From assembly GCA_958415625.1 (NCBI GenBank), contig CATYZI010000048.1:1-13976 (forward strand): DNA of 13,976 nucleotides, written 5' to 3'. The DNA is from an uncultured Collinsella sp. Lineage in GTDB: Bacteria; Actinomycetota; Coriobacteriia; Coriobacteriales; Coriobacteriaceae. Position numbers and translations under genes: made by a program. The notes under the pieces are model-generated. The model searched no databases. It saw only the letters and a program-made list of their open reading frames with translations, and had not been told where the DNA came from. This document shows positions 1 through 6,924 of the stretch, in pieces (the first letter of the stretch is position 1; every line of letters starts with the position of its first letter).

Positions 1-12
1 ACCGTGCAACGG

Positions 13-38
13 AAAAGAGCCGCCCTTTCGGACGACTC
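13..38 (-). terminator. Possible intrinsic terminator, minus strand
   Basis: Read on the minus strand, GAGTCGTCC (38-30), loop GAAA and GGGCGGCTC (25-17) form a 9-bp stem with two G-T wobbles, followed by TTTT (16-13). It could end minus-strand transcription that passes the redox operon. On the plus strand there is no T tract. It resembles the modules at 186-212 and 513-539. Confidence 0.45.
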
Positions 39-82
39 AAACTGTAATGGGGCTATTTTAGCTGCGTCAAACATGCGGAATA

Positions 83-152
83 ATTTTTCTGGGGCGGGGA
101 TTAAATAATCATTCGGCACCCAATGATTATTTAATCCCCGCCCCAGAAAAAT
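83..152. repeat. Perfect 31-bp palindrome with 8-base loop
   Basis: Bases 83-113 are the exact reverse complement of 122-152, with CGGCACCC (114-121) between them. The stem contains a GGGGCGGGGATT block in the left arm and an AT-rich half near the loop. The T run is at the 5' end and the A run at the 3' end of either strand, so both are inside the stem and neither strand offers the unpaired U tract of an intrinsic terminator. It could be an extruding cruciform, a protein site, or an intergenic repeat element; the sequence does not decide. Confidence 0.85.
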
Positions 153-185
153 CACTTGAGCGAACGTTCGGACAAAAGTAGCCAT

Positions 186-212
186 AAGAGGCCAGTCCCA
201 AATGGGCTGCTT
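186..212. repeat. Terminator-like direct repeat, copy 1
   Basis: Bases 186-212 match 513-539 in 23 of 27 positions; the shared core is GTCCCAAATG followed one base later by GCTGCTT. The two copies lie in the same orientation and bracket the inverted-repeat elements at 211-370 and 415-477. Copy 2 ends next to the stop codon of the DUF1667 gene and looks like its terminator, so copy 1 may be a displaced gene-end fragment or one side of a duplication. Confidence 0.6.
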
Positions 213-370
213 TCAAAACTATGGTGGATTACGGGGCTGGACCTGTATTACTTGACCATGGGAAAAACCGTGAAATTAAAACCGCAGGTAGACGGCTTAT
301 CAAATATCGAAAATTGCCGGTATGGATGGGGGTCTCCGAATCATCCCCGTAATCCGGCATAGTTTTGAAA
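211..370. repeat. 160-bp element with 26-bp terminal inverted repeats
   Basis: Bases 211-236 and 345-370 are reverse complements over 26 bp with two adjacent mismatches (GT against CC in the centre). The 108 bp between them has no convincing open frame and is more AT-rich than the operon next door. A frame starting with TTG at 156 runs to 362 across both arms (68 codons), but it has no ribosome binding site or recognisable domain. The layout fits a small non-autonomous element or a long-range RNA hairpin. Confidence 0.7.
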
Positions 371-414
371 TGGCACTAAAGCAGGCACAGGCTAAATATC
401 GATTCCAAGGATAG

Positions 415-477
415 TTGCGGTGGAATAGTTCCTGGATGCCGGGGTTTTGGCGGAAATCAGGAACTATTTCACCGCAA
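415..477. repeat. 20-bp inverted repeat, 23-base loop
   Basis: Bases 415-434 and 458-477 are reverse complements with one mismatch out of 20 and enclose 23 bases. There is no T tract on either strand. It lies 44 bases after the 160-bp element and belongs to the same gene-free stretch; both elements have an AACTAT/ATAGTT block in their arms, which may reflect a common origin. Confidence 0.7.
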
Positions 478-512
478 TTGAGGAGGGGCGGGGTGGATGG
501 CGGGGTAGCTAA

Positions 513-537
513 AAGAGCCGCGTCCCAAATGAGCTGC
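513..537 (-). terminator. Likely terminator of the redox operon; direct repeat copy 2
   Basis: Directly downstream of the DUF1667 stop codon (minus strand) the sequence AGCAGC...GCGGCT forms an imperfect 6-bp stem with one A-G mismatch, followed by CTTTT. The same segment is the second copy of the direct repeat described at 186-212. The stem is weak, so this is called mainly from its position and the T run. Confidence 0.45.
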
Positions 538-936
538 TTAGGCTGGGTCGATGTCCATGCTGGCGATGAGGTTGATGCTGGTGCTGAGGATGTCTTCTAG
601 CACGACGTCGCCCATGCGGATGGGGGCTTCAACGACCAAGCCTCGGATGAGGTCCATCGCCTGGGCGTGGAGTTTGAGCGGGATGGCTTCGGCCGTGCGT
701 ACGGGCAGCAGCGCCTCGTCGCCGCCGGATACGGCCACGGTGGTGGTGAGCACGCGCATGGGACAGGTGAGCTCCTGATGTGCGAACGTATCACCGCGCG
801 GGCAGCTGTTGCCGGTCACGGAGCGCACCTCTACCACTGCGCCGTCTGCGTCGCGCTCTACCTCTACGGTCAGGAGGCACTCGGATGGGCAGGTGGTGCA
901 GTTGAACTGCAGCGTTTCGATCGTGTTTATGCTCAT
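538..936 (-). CDS. DUF1667 family protein (COG3862), GlpABC-like operon
   Basis: A 132-residue soluble protein. The N-terminal part has a cysteine cluster C-x2-C-x3-C (FNCTTCPSEC, about residues 12-18) and later CPRG and CPMR, followed by LTTTV. This spacing is typical of DUF1667 proteins, which are small, probably metal- or Fe-S-binding partners of anaerobic glycerol-3-phosphate dehydrogenase-like enzymes. The frame is open further upstream to 987, but the ATG at 936 is preferred because GGAGG (950-946) sits nine bases before it and overlaps the end of the upstream gene. Its start lies four bases after the upstream stop codon, so the two are almost certainly cotranscribed. The family has no settled biochemical role; an electron-transfer function alongside the two flavoproteins is inference from context. 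Confidence 0.9.
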   Translation of the reverse strand: MSINTIETLQFNCTTCPSECLLTVEVERDADGAVVEVRSVTGNSCPRGDTFAHQELTCPMRVLTTTVAVSGGDEALLPVRTAEAIPLKLHAQAMDLIRGLVVEAPIRMGDVVLEDILSTSINLIASMDIDPA

Positions 937-940
937 GGCC

Positions 941-2320
941 TTACGCCTCCTCAATGGGATCGACGGACAGGACAATCTTGCTAACACCCAGGTCGAGTGC
1001 GCGCTGAATCACCTTTGCCGGCAGCGGGAAGCTTTCCATTACGCTCGGTTTAAACGGGCGGACCTTGCCCGCAAACAGTTCCTCGTCGCCTGCCAGAATG
1101 CGCACGCGGGCGGCGTCGACGGGCCGGCGCACGCGGAAGTTCAGCTTGGTGAGTGCCACAGTCGTAATGCGTCCCGGCAGCGCGTAGCCCGCGATGCCGG
1201 CAGGGGAGACCGAGAGCTCGCAGTCCGGAACGGCGCCCGCGCCGGTCCCCAGCGTGTACGCGGCCGCAGCTGCGCCAGCGCGCTCGGACTCAGTCGTCAC
1301 GTTGTCGGCCAGGTCGTGCACGTGCAGAACGTTGCCGCAAGCAAAGATGCCTGGTATGCCCGTCTGCAGGCTCTGGTCCACCACGGCGCCGCGCGTGCGC
1401 GGGTCAAGCTCCACGCCCGCGGCAACTGAAAGCTCGTTCTCGGGAATCAAGCCCACCGAAAGCAGCAGCGTGTCACACGGAACAATGCGCTCGGTCCCCG
1501 GAATGGGCGCCAGGCGTTCGTCGACCTGACTCACCTCGACGGCTTCCACGCGGTCGTGCCCGATCACGCGCGTTACCGTGGTGGATAGATGTAGCGGAAT
1601 GCCAAAGTCATCCAGGCAGTTCTTCACATTGCGGCGCAGACCGTTGGCGTATGGCATGAGCTCGTACACGCCCTCGACCGAAATCCCCTCGAGCGTGCAG
1701 CGACGTGCCATGATCAGCCCGATGTCGCCCGAGCCCAAAATGACGGCGCGCGAGCCGGGCTTGAGGTTTTCGATATTGATGTATCGCTGCGCCAGGCCGG
1801 CCGTAAACACGCCGGCGGGACGACTGCCGGGGATCTTGATCTCGCTGCGCGTACGCTCGCGGCACCCCATTGCAAGGACGACCGCACGCCCGGTGAGCTG
1901 CAGTATACCGGCACGGCTCATGAGCGTGACGGTATGGACCGTGGCGGCTCCCACGGCCTCGCCAGTGCTTGGTTCGCCCGCGCCCTCGCTCGAATCGATC
2001 TCAAGCACCATGCTGCCCAGAAACAGCGTAATGTCGGTCGCGCGCACCTGGTCGATAAAGCGCTGCGCGTACTCGGGGCCGGTGAGCTCCTGCTGAAAGT
2101 GCGAAAGGCCAAAACCCGGGTGAATGCACTGGCGCAGGATGCCGCCCAGATGCTGCTCACGCTCTACGATAGCCACGCGCGCGCCGGCCTTATGTGCAGC
2201 AAGCGCGGCCGCCATGCCGGCAGGGCCGCCGCCGATAACGACCACGTCGAACGTCTGCGTCGACACTGACGCTGCAGTTCCGGCCTCCGCGCGTTCGTCG
2301 CGCATATCAAACGTCGCCAT
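941..2320 (-). CDS. NAD(P)/FAD-dependent oxidoreductase, redox operon
   Basis: A 459-residue flavoprotein of the pyridine nucleotide-disulfide oxidoreductase superfamily (COG0446-like). After a ~23-residue extension, the first dinucleotide fold is seen at VVVIGGGPAGMAAALAAHKA (G-x-G-x2-G, residues 30-35), followed by the QCIHPGFGL segment typical of this subfamily. A second Rossmann motif, AVILGSGDIGLIMARR, lies mid-protein for NAD(P)H, and GIFACGNVLHVHDLADN is the C-terminal FAD contact. The start ATG is one base past the stop of the GlpA-like gene and is preceded by AAAGGGGGTG at good spacing. Homologues are regularly found between a GlpA-like dehydrogenase and a DUF1667 gene, where they are taken to pass electrons between flavin and NAD(P)H or another acceptor. 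The physiological substrate cannot be read from sequence. Confidence 0.92.
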   Translation of the reverse strand: MATFDMRDERAEAGTAASVSTQTFDVVVIGGGPAGMAAALAAHKAGARVAIVEREQHLGGILRQCIHPGFGLSHFQQELTGPEYAQRFIDQVRATDITLFLGSMVLEIDSSEGAGEPSTGEAVGAATVHTVTLMSRAGILQLTGRAVVLAMGCRERTRSEIKIPGSRPAGVFTAGLAQRYINIENLKPGSRAVILGSGDIGLIMARRCTLEGISVEGVYELMPYANGLRRNVKNCLDDFGIPLHLSTTVTRVIGHDRVEAVEVSQVDERLAPIPGTERIVPCDTLLLSVGLIPENELSVAAGVELDPRTRGAVVDQSLQTGIPGIFACGNVLHVHDLADNVTTESERAGAAAAAYTLGTGAGAVPDCELSVSPAGIAGYALPGRITTVALTKLNFRVRRPVDAARVRILAGDEELFAGKVRPFKPSVMESFPLPAKVIQRALDLGVSKIVLSVDPIEEA

Positions 2321-2321
2321 C

Positions 2322-3779
2322 CTAGTGCACCCCCTTTAGCGGTCCCTCGACCAGCCAAGATCCGGCATCCTCCAGCAGCACCTCGCTGGGGTCACACCCC
2401 AGCTCGCGGGCCAGAATCGCCACCACGCGGCTTTGACAAAAGCCACTTTGGCAGCGGCCCATGCCCGCGCGGCAGCGGCGTTTGACGCCCTCGACCGAAA
2501 CCGCACCCGGGCGGCGCCGAATCGCGGCCACGATCTCAGCTTCGGGCACCGTCTCGCAGCGGCAGACGATCTGCCCCCATGCAGGGTCGGACTTAATGAG
2601 CTCTTCCTTACGCGCGAGCGGTGCGCGGTCAAAGTCGTCCGGCGCGTGGCGGATCGGGTTCCAATCGACCCGTTCGCGCAGAGGCACGCCGGCGTTGCGC
2701 AACACCTGCTCCATGCGCTCGGCAATGGCCGGCGCGCTCGCTACGCCCGGAGACTGAATACCCGCTGCTTGGAACAACCCCGGCACCACGGCTGACTGCC
2801 CAATAAAGAAGTCGTTCGTCCCCTTAATGACTGGACGACCGCCGGCAAATGCGCGCACCACGCGACGCGTGTCCAGATCGGGAACCAGCTTGCGCGCTCC
2901 CGTCAGCAGCGCGTTCGCATCGCTCGCATAAGTCTGTGTGTCGCCCGGCTCGCGCACAGCGGCGGTTGCGGTGATCACGGTGTTGCCGTGGACCGTGCCC
3001 GTGACGATAACGCCCTTGGACACCGGTGTCGGCACCGGGTAGAGCGGCATCAACGCACGCGGTTCCTTGTCCAGCACCACGATGTTGCCCTGGCGCCAGA
3101 CCATCTGAAATTCCTCGGCGCCGGCCATATGCGAGATGTCCGCAGCTCCGTTGCCTGCGGCGTTGATCAGATAGCGACAGTGCACGTCGCCGGCGGGCGT
3201 TGCCAGCGTAAAGCGCGCGGCTTTGGCATCCGAGCCGACAGCTTCAATTGCCTCCACCGGCGCGGAGCGCATAAACGTTACGCCGTTGGCGACCGCGTTC
3301 CCCAGCGCAGCAATGGCTACTTCAAACGGGTCAACGTAACCGGTCGAAGGGCACCATAGTGCGCACGTGGCTCGAGCACTCGCGCGCGGCTCCAGCTCGT
3401 GGATGCGCTCGGGGCCGATAATCGACAGCTCGGGCACGCCGTTGGCAAGGCCATTCTGGCGCAGCTTCTCCAGGTGTGCGCGGTCTTCGTCGTTAAACCC
3501 CAGCACCATCGATCCGGTGCGGCGGAATTAAAAGCCCAGCTCCTGGGCCCACGTGCTATACAGCTCGCAACCACGGGCGTTGACCTGCGCCTTGACCGTG
3601 TCCGGCGCCGGATCGTAGCCGGCGTGCACCAGACCGCCGTTGGCCTTCGACGCGCCCAGGGCGATGTCGTTGGTCGCTTCGACCACGCAAATGGACAGGT
3701 CAAACCGTGCGAGTTGTCGCGCGATGGCGCACCCGGTGATGCCCGCGCCCACAATTGCGATATCAAACGTTTCTGCCAC
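2322..3779 (-). pseudogene. glpA: GlpA-like FAD dehydrogenase, interrupted by in-frame TAA
   Basis: Uninterrupted, this would be a ~485-residue FAD-dependent dehydrogenase of the GlpA/COG0579 type, which oxidises glycerol 3-phosphate or similar substrates under anaerobic conditions. Residues 1-83 (3779-3531) carry the FAD fold (IAIVGAGITGCAIARQL) and the KANGGLVHAGYDP segment. A TAA at 3530-3528 then stops codon 84. The same frame resumes directly (FRRTGSM, then VLGFNDEDRAHLEKL) and stays open to 2322, ending in a BFD-like [2Fe-2S] domain with C-R-C (about 406/408) and C-RAGMGR-C-QSGF-C (about 436/443/448). The start is GTG at 3779, with GGGAGG four bases upstream. Everything around the stop matches the family, so it is a single nonsense change and not a frameshift. 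The ATG at 3509 has no obvious ribosome binding site and would lack the FAD-binding region. A sequencing error or a recent mutation are both possible. Confidence 0.85.
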
Positions 3780-3796
3780 GGTGCCTCCCAGACAAG

Positions 3797-3811
3797 TTGA
3801 CAGGATGTCAA
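3797..3811. promoter_or_regulatory. 15-bp dyad upstream of the glpA-like gene
   Basis: TTGACA-GGA-TGTCAA is a perfect 6-bp inverted repeat with a 3-base centre, 18 bases before the GTG start of the redox operon. It has the shape of an operator for a dimeric regulator and slightly resembles FNR/CRP-type TTGA...TCAA sites, but the spacing is 15 bp overall, not the usual 14. No clear -10/-35 pair could be placed next to it, so the role is a guess. Confidence 0.35.
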
Positions 3812-3970
3812 TAAGTCCATCCTACGGTCTGCGCACCCCCAGCGCAGCGGCAATGCGGCGAACAGCCCCACTGCATCCGCCAACGGCAGGCGTGGGCCGG
3901 CTCAGCACGGATGCCGGCCACGTTAGAACGCGAGATCTTCCCGCCCAACCTCGCGGTCTGCGCCGTTACC

Positions 3971-4386
3971 TGTTACAGATTGAGATGTTGAGTCCACAGG
4001 CGCACGATCTTCTCGATCTGTAACAGTAAGAACTGTTTTTGGGTTCTAGATGTTACAGATCGAGATTTAAGTCGGGGAGAGAGTAGTTTGTCTATATCTG
4101 TAACATCTGGGACTGTTTTTGCCGAGTAACTGTTACAGATTGAGACATTCGGCCTAGACGTTTTCCTTTATCTCAATCTGCAACAGCTAGCTGATGATTT
4201 GGGTTCTAGATGTTACAGATCGAGACAAACCTTCCGGTGGATTTTGAATGTCTCGATCTGTAACAGTAAGAGGGGTTTTGGGGCCCAAGATGTTACAGAT
4301 CGAGATTGAAGTCGGGGAGGGACCCCTGTGTCTTGATCTGTAACATCTAGACTTGGATTCCGCTGCCACCTGTTACAGATTGAGAT
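3971..4386. repeat. Eleven 16-bp motifs in alternating orientation, 40-bp pitch
   Basis: Forward motifs (consensus TGTTACAGATCGAGAT) start at 3971, 4051, 4131, 4211, 4291 and 4371. Reverse-complement motifs (TCTCGATCTGTAACAG) start at 4011, 4091, 4171, 4251 and 4331. Every start is exactly 40 bases from the next, and each interval is exactly 24 bases. Neighbouring motifs can pair as 15-16-bp hairpins in either register. The intervals are not constant, but some are related: 4027-4050 and 4267-4290 agree at 17 of 24 bases, as do 4067-4090 and 4307-4330, and 4187-4210 shares its last 13 bases with 4027-4050. That indicates growth by duplication in 80-bp multiples. The array fills the gap between the divergent redox operon and the zinc-ribbon gene. 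The flanks (3812-3970 and 4387-4485) show no gene. It resembles BIME-type mosaics in its alternation, but no known family is identified. Confidence 0.95.
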
Positions 4387-4426
4387 GTTTGTGTCCGCGT
4401 CAGCCCCGCCCCTAGCCGTGGTCCCA

Positions 4427-4432
4427 TATAAA
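4427..4432 (+). promoter_or_regulatory. Possible -10 box of zinc-ribbon gene
   Basis: TATAAA at 4427-4432 matches five of six bases of the -10 consensus and would give a leader of roughly 47 bases before the start at 4486. No convincing -35 element is found at the right distance, so this is weak. TAAACT at 4445-4450 is an alternative. Confidence 0.25.
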
Positions 4433-4485
4433 CAAACCCCGTGGTAAACTTAACCGGAGTGTTAATATTCCGAAAGGTACCCGTA

Positions 4486-4917
4486 ATGTCCAAGTACATC
4501 TCCGAGCTCATGTCGCCGCAGCTTATGGGCGTCGTCTATGCCTTTGTTGGCTTTATCATCGCCCTGTATGTGCTGTCGGTCGTCTATGTGTTCATCGACG
4601 CTCGCCGCCGCGGCGCCAGCGCCTACGTGGCATGGGGCATCATCGCCCTCATCCCGTTTGCGGGCCTCATCGCCTACCTGGTCCTGCGCCCGCACTCCTA
4701 CGCGTCCGACCGCGAGGAGCAGGAGCTGGACATGGCCCTGCGCGAGCGTCAGCTTGCCCAGTACGGCACCTGCCCGCAGTGCGGCGCGCCCATCGAGAAG
4801 GACTTCGTCGTCTGCCCGGTGTGCGATACCCAGGTTCGCAACGTATGTCCCAGCTGCCATCGCCCGCTCGATGCGCACTGGAAGGTCTGCCCCTACTGCC
4901 GAACTCGCATCCAGTAA
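4486..4917 (+). CDS. Small membrane protein with double zinc ribbon
   Basis: A 143-residue protein. Two hydrophobic helices (about residues 13-36 and 46-66) are separated by a short basic loop (DARRRG) and resemble the N-terminal membrane module of the PLDc_N type. A charged linker leads to a C-terminal pair of zinc ribbons with four knuckles: CPQCG, CPVCD, CPSCH and CPYCR. The ATG at 4486 is chosen over the upstream GTG at 4441 because GAAAGG (4472-4477) is eight bases before it. The gene stands alone, transcribed away from the repeat array and followed by a strong hairpin. Proteins of this build are common in Actinobacteria but lack an assigned function; a structural, sensory or membrane-protease-adaptor role would be a guess. 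Confidence 0.85.
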   Translation: MSKYISELMSPQLMGVVYAFVGFIIALYVLSVVYVFIDARRRGASAYVAWGIIALIPFAGLIAYLVLRPHSYASDREEQELDMALRERQLAQYGTCPQCGAPIEKDFVVCPVCDTQVRNVCPSCHRPLDAHWKVCPYCRTRIQ

Positions 4918-5008
4918 CGCATCCATCGCCGGGCCGGCCGCGAGCCACGGGCACGCCGCAAGCCATACGCGCACCCCGCCCCCACACGATGAAGCATGCG
5001 TAGAAAAT

Positions 5009-5039
5009 CGCCCGCCGTGCCATTAAGGTGCGGCGGGCG
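5009..5039 (+). terminator. GC-rich hairpin after zinc-ribbon gene
   Basis: CGCCCGCCGTGCC (5009-5021), loop ATTAA and GGTGCGGCGGGCG (5027-5039) give a 13-bp stem with two G-T wobbles. On the plus strand the following CTTGTAT is a poor U tract; on the minus strand it is followed by ATTTTC. It probably separates the zinc-ribbon gene from thrS and directly abuts the thrS -35 region. Confidence 0.55.
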
Positions 5040-5040
5040 C

Positions 5041-5068
5041 TTGTATACCAAGGCAACCTGCCTATAAT
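5041..5068 (+). promoter_or_regulatory. thrS promoter
   Basis: TTGTAT (5041-5046) and a perfect TATAAT (5063-5068) are spaced by 16 bases. Transcription should start near 5075, giving a leader of about 65 bases before the thrS ATG. No T-box hallmarks (specifier stem, TGGNACCGCG-type antiterminator) are present in this short leader. Confidence 0.65.
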
Positions 5069-5112
5069 GATGCAAGTCAAAAACGCCGAGCGCATCGCAC
5101 GCACTTGCATCA
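5068..5112 (+). promoter_or_regulatory. 10-bp inverted repeat across thrS transcription start
   Basis: TGATGCAAGT (5068-5077) and ACTTGCATCA (5103-5112) are perfect reverse complements enclosing 25 bases. The left arm begins at the last base of the -10 box and the right arm ends ten bases before the AGGAG ribosome binding site (5123-5127). It may be an operator looping the promoter, or a leader hairpin if transcription starts early enough to include the left arm. Confidence 0.45.
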
Positions 5113-5138
5113 GGCATCCGAGAGGAGAAAACATACCC

Positions 5139-6902
5139 ATGAAGGCACTCTACAATGACGGTTCGGTGGCCGAGCTCCCGCAGGACGAGGTCACGCACGT
5201 CATCCGCCACTCCGCCGCGCACATCATGGCGCAGGCCATCAAGCGTCTCTATCCCGAGGCCGACTTTGCCTACGGCCCCGCGACCGACAACGGCTTCTAC
5301 TACGACGTCGACCTGCCCGATGGCGTCAAGATCAGCGAGGACGACTTCCCCGCGATCGAGGCCGAGATGAAGAAGATCGTCAAGGAGAACCTCAAGTTCT
5401 CCGTGTACGAGAAGCCCCGCGCCGAGGCCATCGCCCTTATGGAGGAGCGCGGCGAGAAGTACAAGGTCGAGCACATCGGCGACCTGGACGACGACGCCCG
5501 CATTACCTTCTACCAGCAGGGCGACTACATCGACATGTGTGTCGGCCCCCACATCTGCTACACCAAGGCGCTGAAGGCCTTTAAGCTTACCGGCGTCTCG
5601 GGCGCCTACTGGAAGGGCGACAAGGACAACAAGATGCTCACCCGCATCAACGGCGTCGCCTTTGCCACCAAGGAGGAGCTCGACGAGCACATGCGCATGC
5701 TGGAGGAGGCCAAGAAACGCGACCACCGCAAGATCGGCCGCGAGATGGACCTCTTTATGATGCGCGACGAGGCCCCCGGCTTCCCGTTCTTCCTGCCCAA
5801 CGGCATGATCCTTAAGAACACGCTGCTGGACTACTGGCGCGAGATCCACCACAAGGCCGGCTACGTGGAGATCTCCACGCCGCTCATCATGAACAAGCAG
5901 CTGTGGAAGACCAGTGGCCACTGGGACCACTACAAGGACAACATGTACTCCACCGTCATTGACGACGAAGAGTACTGCATTAAGCCCATGAACTGCCCGG
6001 GCGGCGTGCTGGTGTACGCCTCCAAGCCGCACTCCTACCGCGAGCTGCCCATCCGTGCCGGCGAGATTGGCCTGGTGCATCGCCACGAGCTGCGCGGCGC
6101 CCTGCACGGCCTGTTCCGCGTGCGCTGCTTTAACCAAGATGACGCCCACCTGTTTGTGCGCCCCGACCAGCTGACCGACGAGATCGTGGGCGTGGTCAAC
6201 CTCATCGACTCCGTGTACCAGAAGTTTGGCTTTAAGTATCACGTCGAGCTTTCCACCCGCCCGGAGGACTCCATGGGTTCGGACGAGGACTGGGCGCGCG
6301 CCGAGGAAGGCCTGCGCACCGCTCTGGAGAAGCTGGGTATGGACTACGAGGTCAACGAGGGCGACGGCGCCTTCTACGGCCCCAAGATCGACTTCCACCT
6401 GGAGGACTCGCTCGGCCGTACCTGGCAGTGCGGTACCGTGCAGCTCGACTTCCAGATGCCGCTCAACTTTGACCTGGAGTACGTGGACGCCGACGGCACC
6501 AAGAAGCGCCCCATCATGCTGCACCGCGTGTGCTTTGGCTCCATCGAGCGCTTCATTGGCATTCTGATTGAGCACTTTGCGGGCAAGTTCCCCACTTGGT
6601 TGGCTCCCGTGCAGGTCAAGGCGCTTCCCGTCTCTGAGAAGAGCCGCGACTACGCTCACGAGGTGTGCGCCAAGCTGGAGGAAGCCGGCATTCGCGTGGT
6701 CTGCGACGACCGCGACGAGAAGATCGGCTACAAGATCCGTGAGGCTCGCAGCATCGACCGCGTGCCCTACATGCTCATCTTGGGCGAGAAGGAGGTCGAG
6801 GCCGGCAACATCTCCGTCCGCGATCGCTCCAACGAGACCGTCCAGATGAGCGTTGACGAGTTTGTGGCCAAGGTGCTCGAGGAGATCAAGACCCGCGCCT
6901 AG
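5139..6902 (+). CDS. thrS: Threonyl-tRNA synthetase (no TGS domain)
   Basis: Class II synthetase that charges tRNA-Thr with threonine in the cytoplasm. The 587-residue product has the editing domain (HSAAH at 24-28, C134 and H138 in MCVGPH), the catalytic core (zinc ligand in KPMNCPGG, motif 2 RHELRGALHGLFRVR with DDAHLF, motif 3 LHRVCFGSIERFIG) and the C-terminal anticodon-binding domain (PVSEKSRDYAHEV to the end). It lacks the ~60-residue N-terminal TGS domain of the ~640-residue E. coli enzyme. The frame is open upstream to 5028, but those codons overlap the promoter and encode no TGS-like sequence. ATG 5139 is preferred, with AGGAG (5123-5127) eleven bases upstream. It is monocistronic between its own promoter and two terminators. 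Codons are strongly C/G-ending, as in a highly expressed gene. Confidence 0.97.
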   Translation: MKALYNDGSVAELPQDEVTHVIRHSAAHIMAQAIKRLYPEADFAYGPATDNGFYYDVDLPDGVKISEDDFPAIEAEMKKIVKENLKFSVYEKPRAEAIALMEERGEKYKVEHIGDLDDDARITFYQQGDYIDMCVGPHICYTKALKAFKLTGVSGAYWKGDKDNKMLTRINGVAFATKEELDEHMRMLEEAKKRDHRKIGREMDLFMMRDEAPGFPFFLPNGMILKNTLLDYWREIHHKAGYVEISTPLIMNKQLWKTSGHWDHYKDNMYSTVIDDEEYCIKPMNCPGGVLVYASKPHSYRELPIRAGEIGLVHRHELRGALHGLFRVRCFNQDDAHLFVRPDQLTDEIVGVVNLIDSVYQKFGFKYHVELSTRPEDSMGSDEDWARAEEGLRTALEKLGMDYEVNEGDGAFYGPKIDFHLEDSLGRTWQCGTVQLDFQMPLNFDLEYVDADGTKKRPIMLHRVCFGSIERFIGILIEHFAGKFPTWLAPVQVKALPVSEKSRDYAHEVCAKLEEAGIRVVCDDRDEKIGYKIREARSIDRVPYMLILGEKEVEAGNISVRDRSNETVQMSVDEFVAKVLEEIKTRA

Positions 6903-6924
6903 CACAAACAATACAAGAATTAAC

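Noticed and set aside
83..152. Bidirectional intrinsic terminator
   Set aside because: On each strand the A-rich side is 3' of the stem and T-rich side 5', so there is no U tract after the hairpin.
156..362. Possible small protein of 68 codons (TTG start)
   Set aside because: No ribosome binding site and no domain. It crosses both arms of the 26-bp inverted repeat and is best explained as chance openness of a repeat element.
3317..3883. A 188-codon minus-strand frame covering the broken glpA region
   Set aside because: It is in another frame, its translation lacks any flavoprotein motif, and glpA continues in its own frame on both sides of the stop. So the disruption is a nonsense codon, not a frameshift.
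3971..4386. CRISPR array
   Set aside because: Repeats alternate in orientation, are only about 16 bp with 24-bp intervals, intervals are partly related to each other, and no cas gene is in the window.
5069..5138. T-box riboswitch upstream of thrS
   Set aside because: The leader is only about 65 bases after the promoter, too short for the specifier and antiterminator domains, and the conserved T-box sequence is missing.
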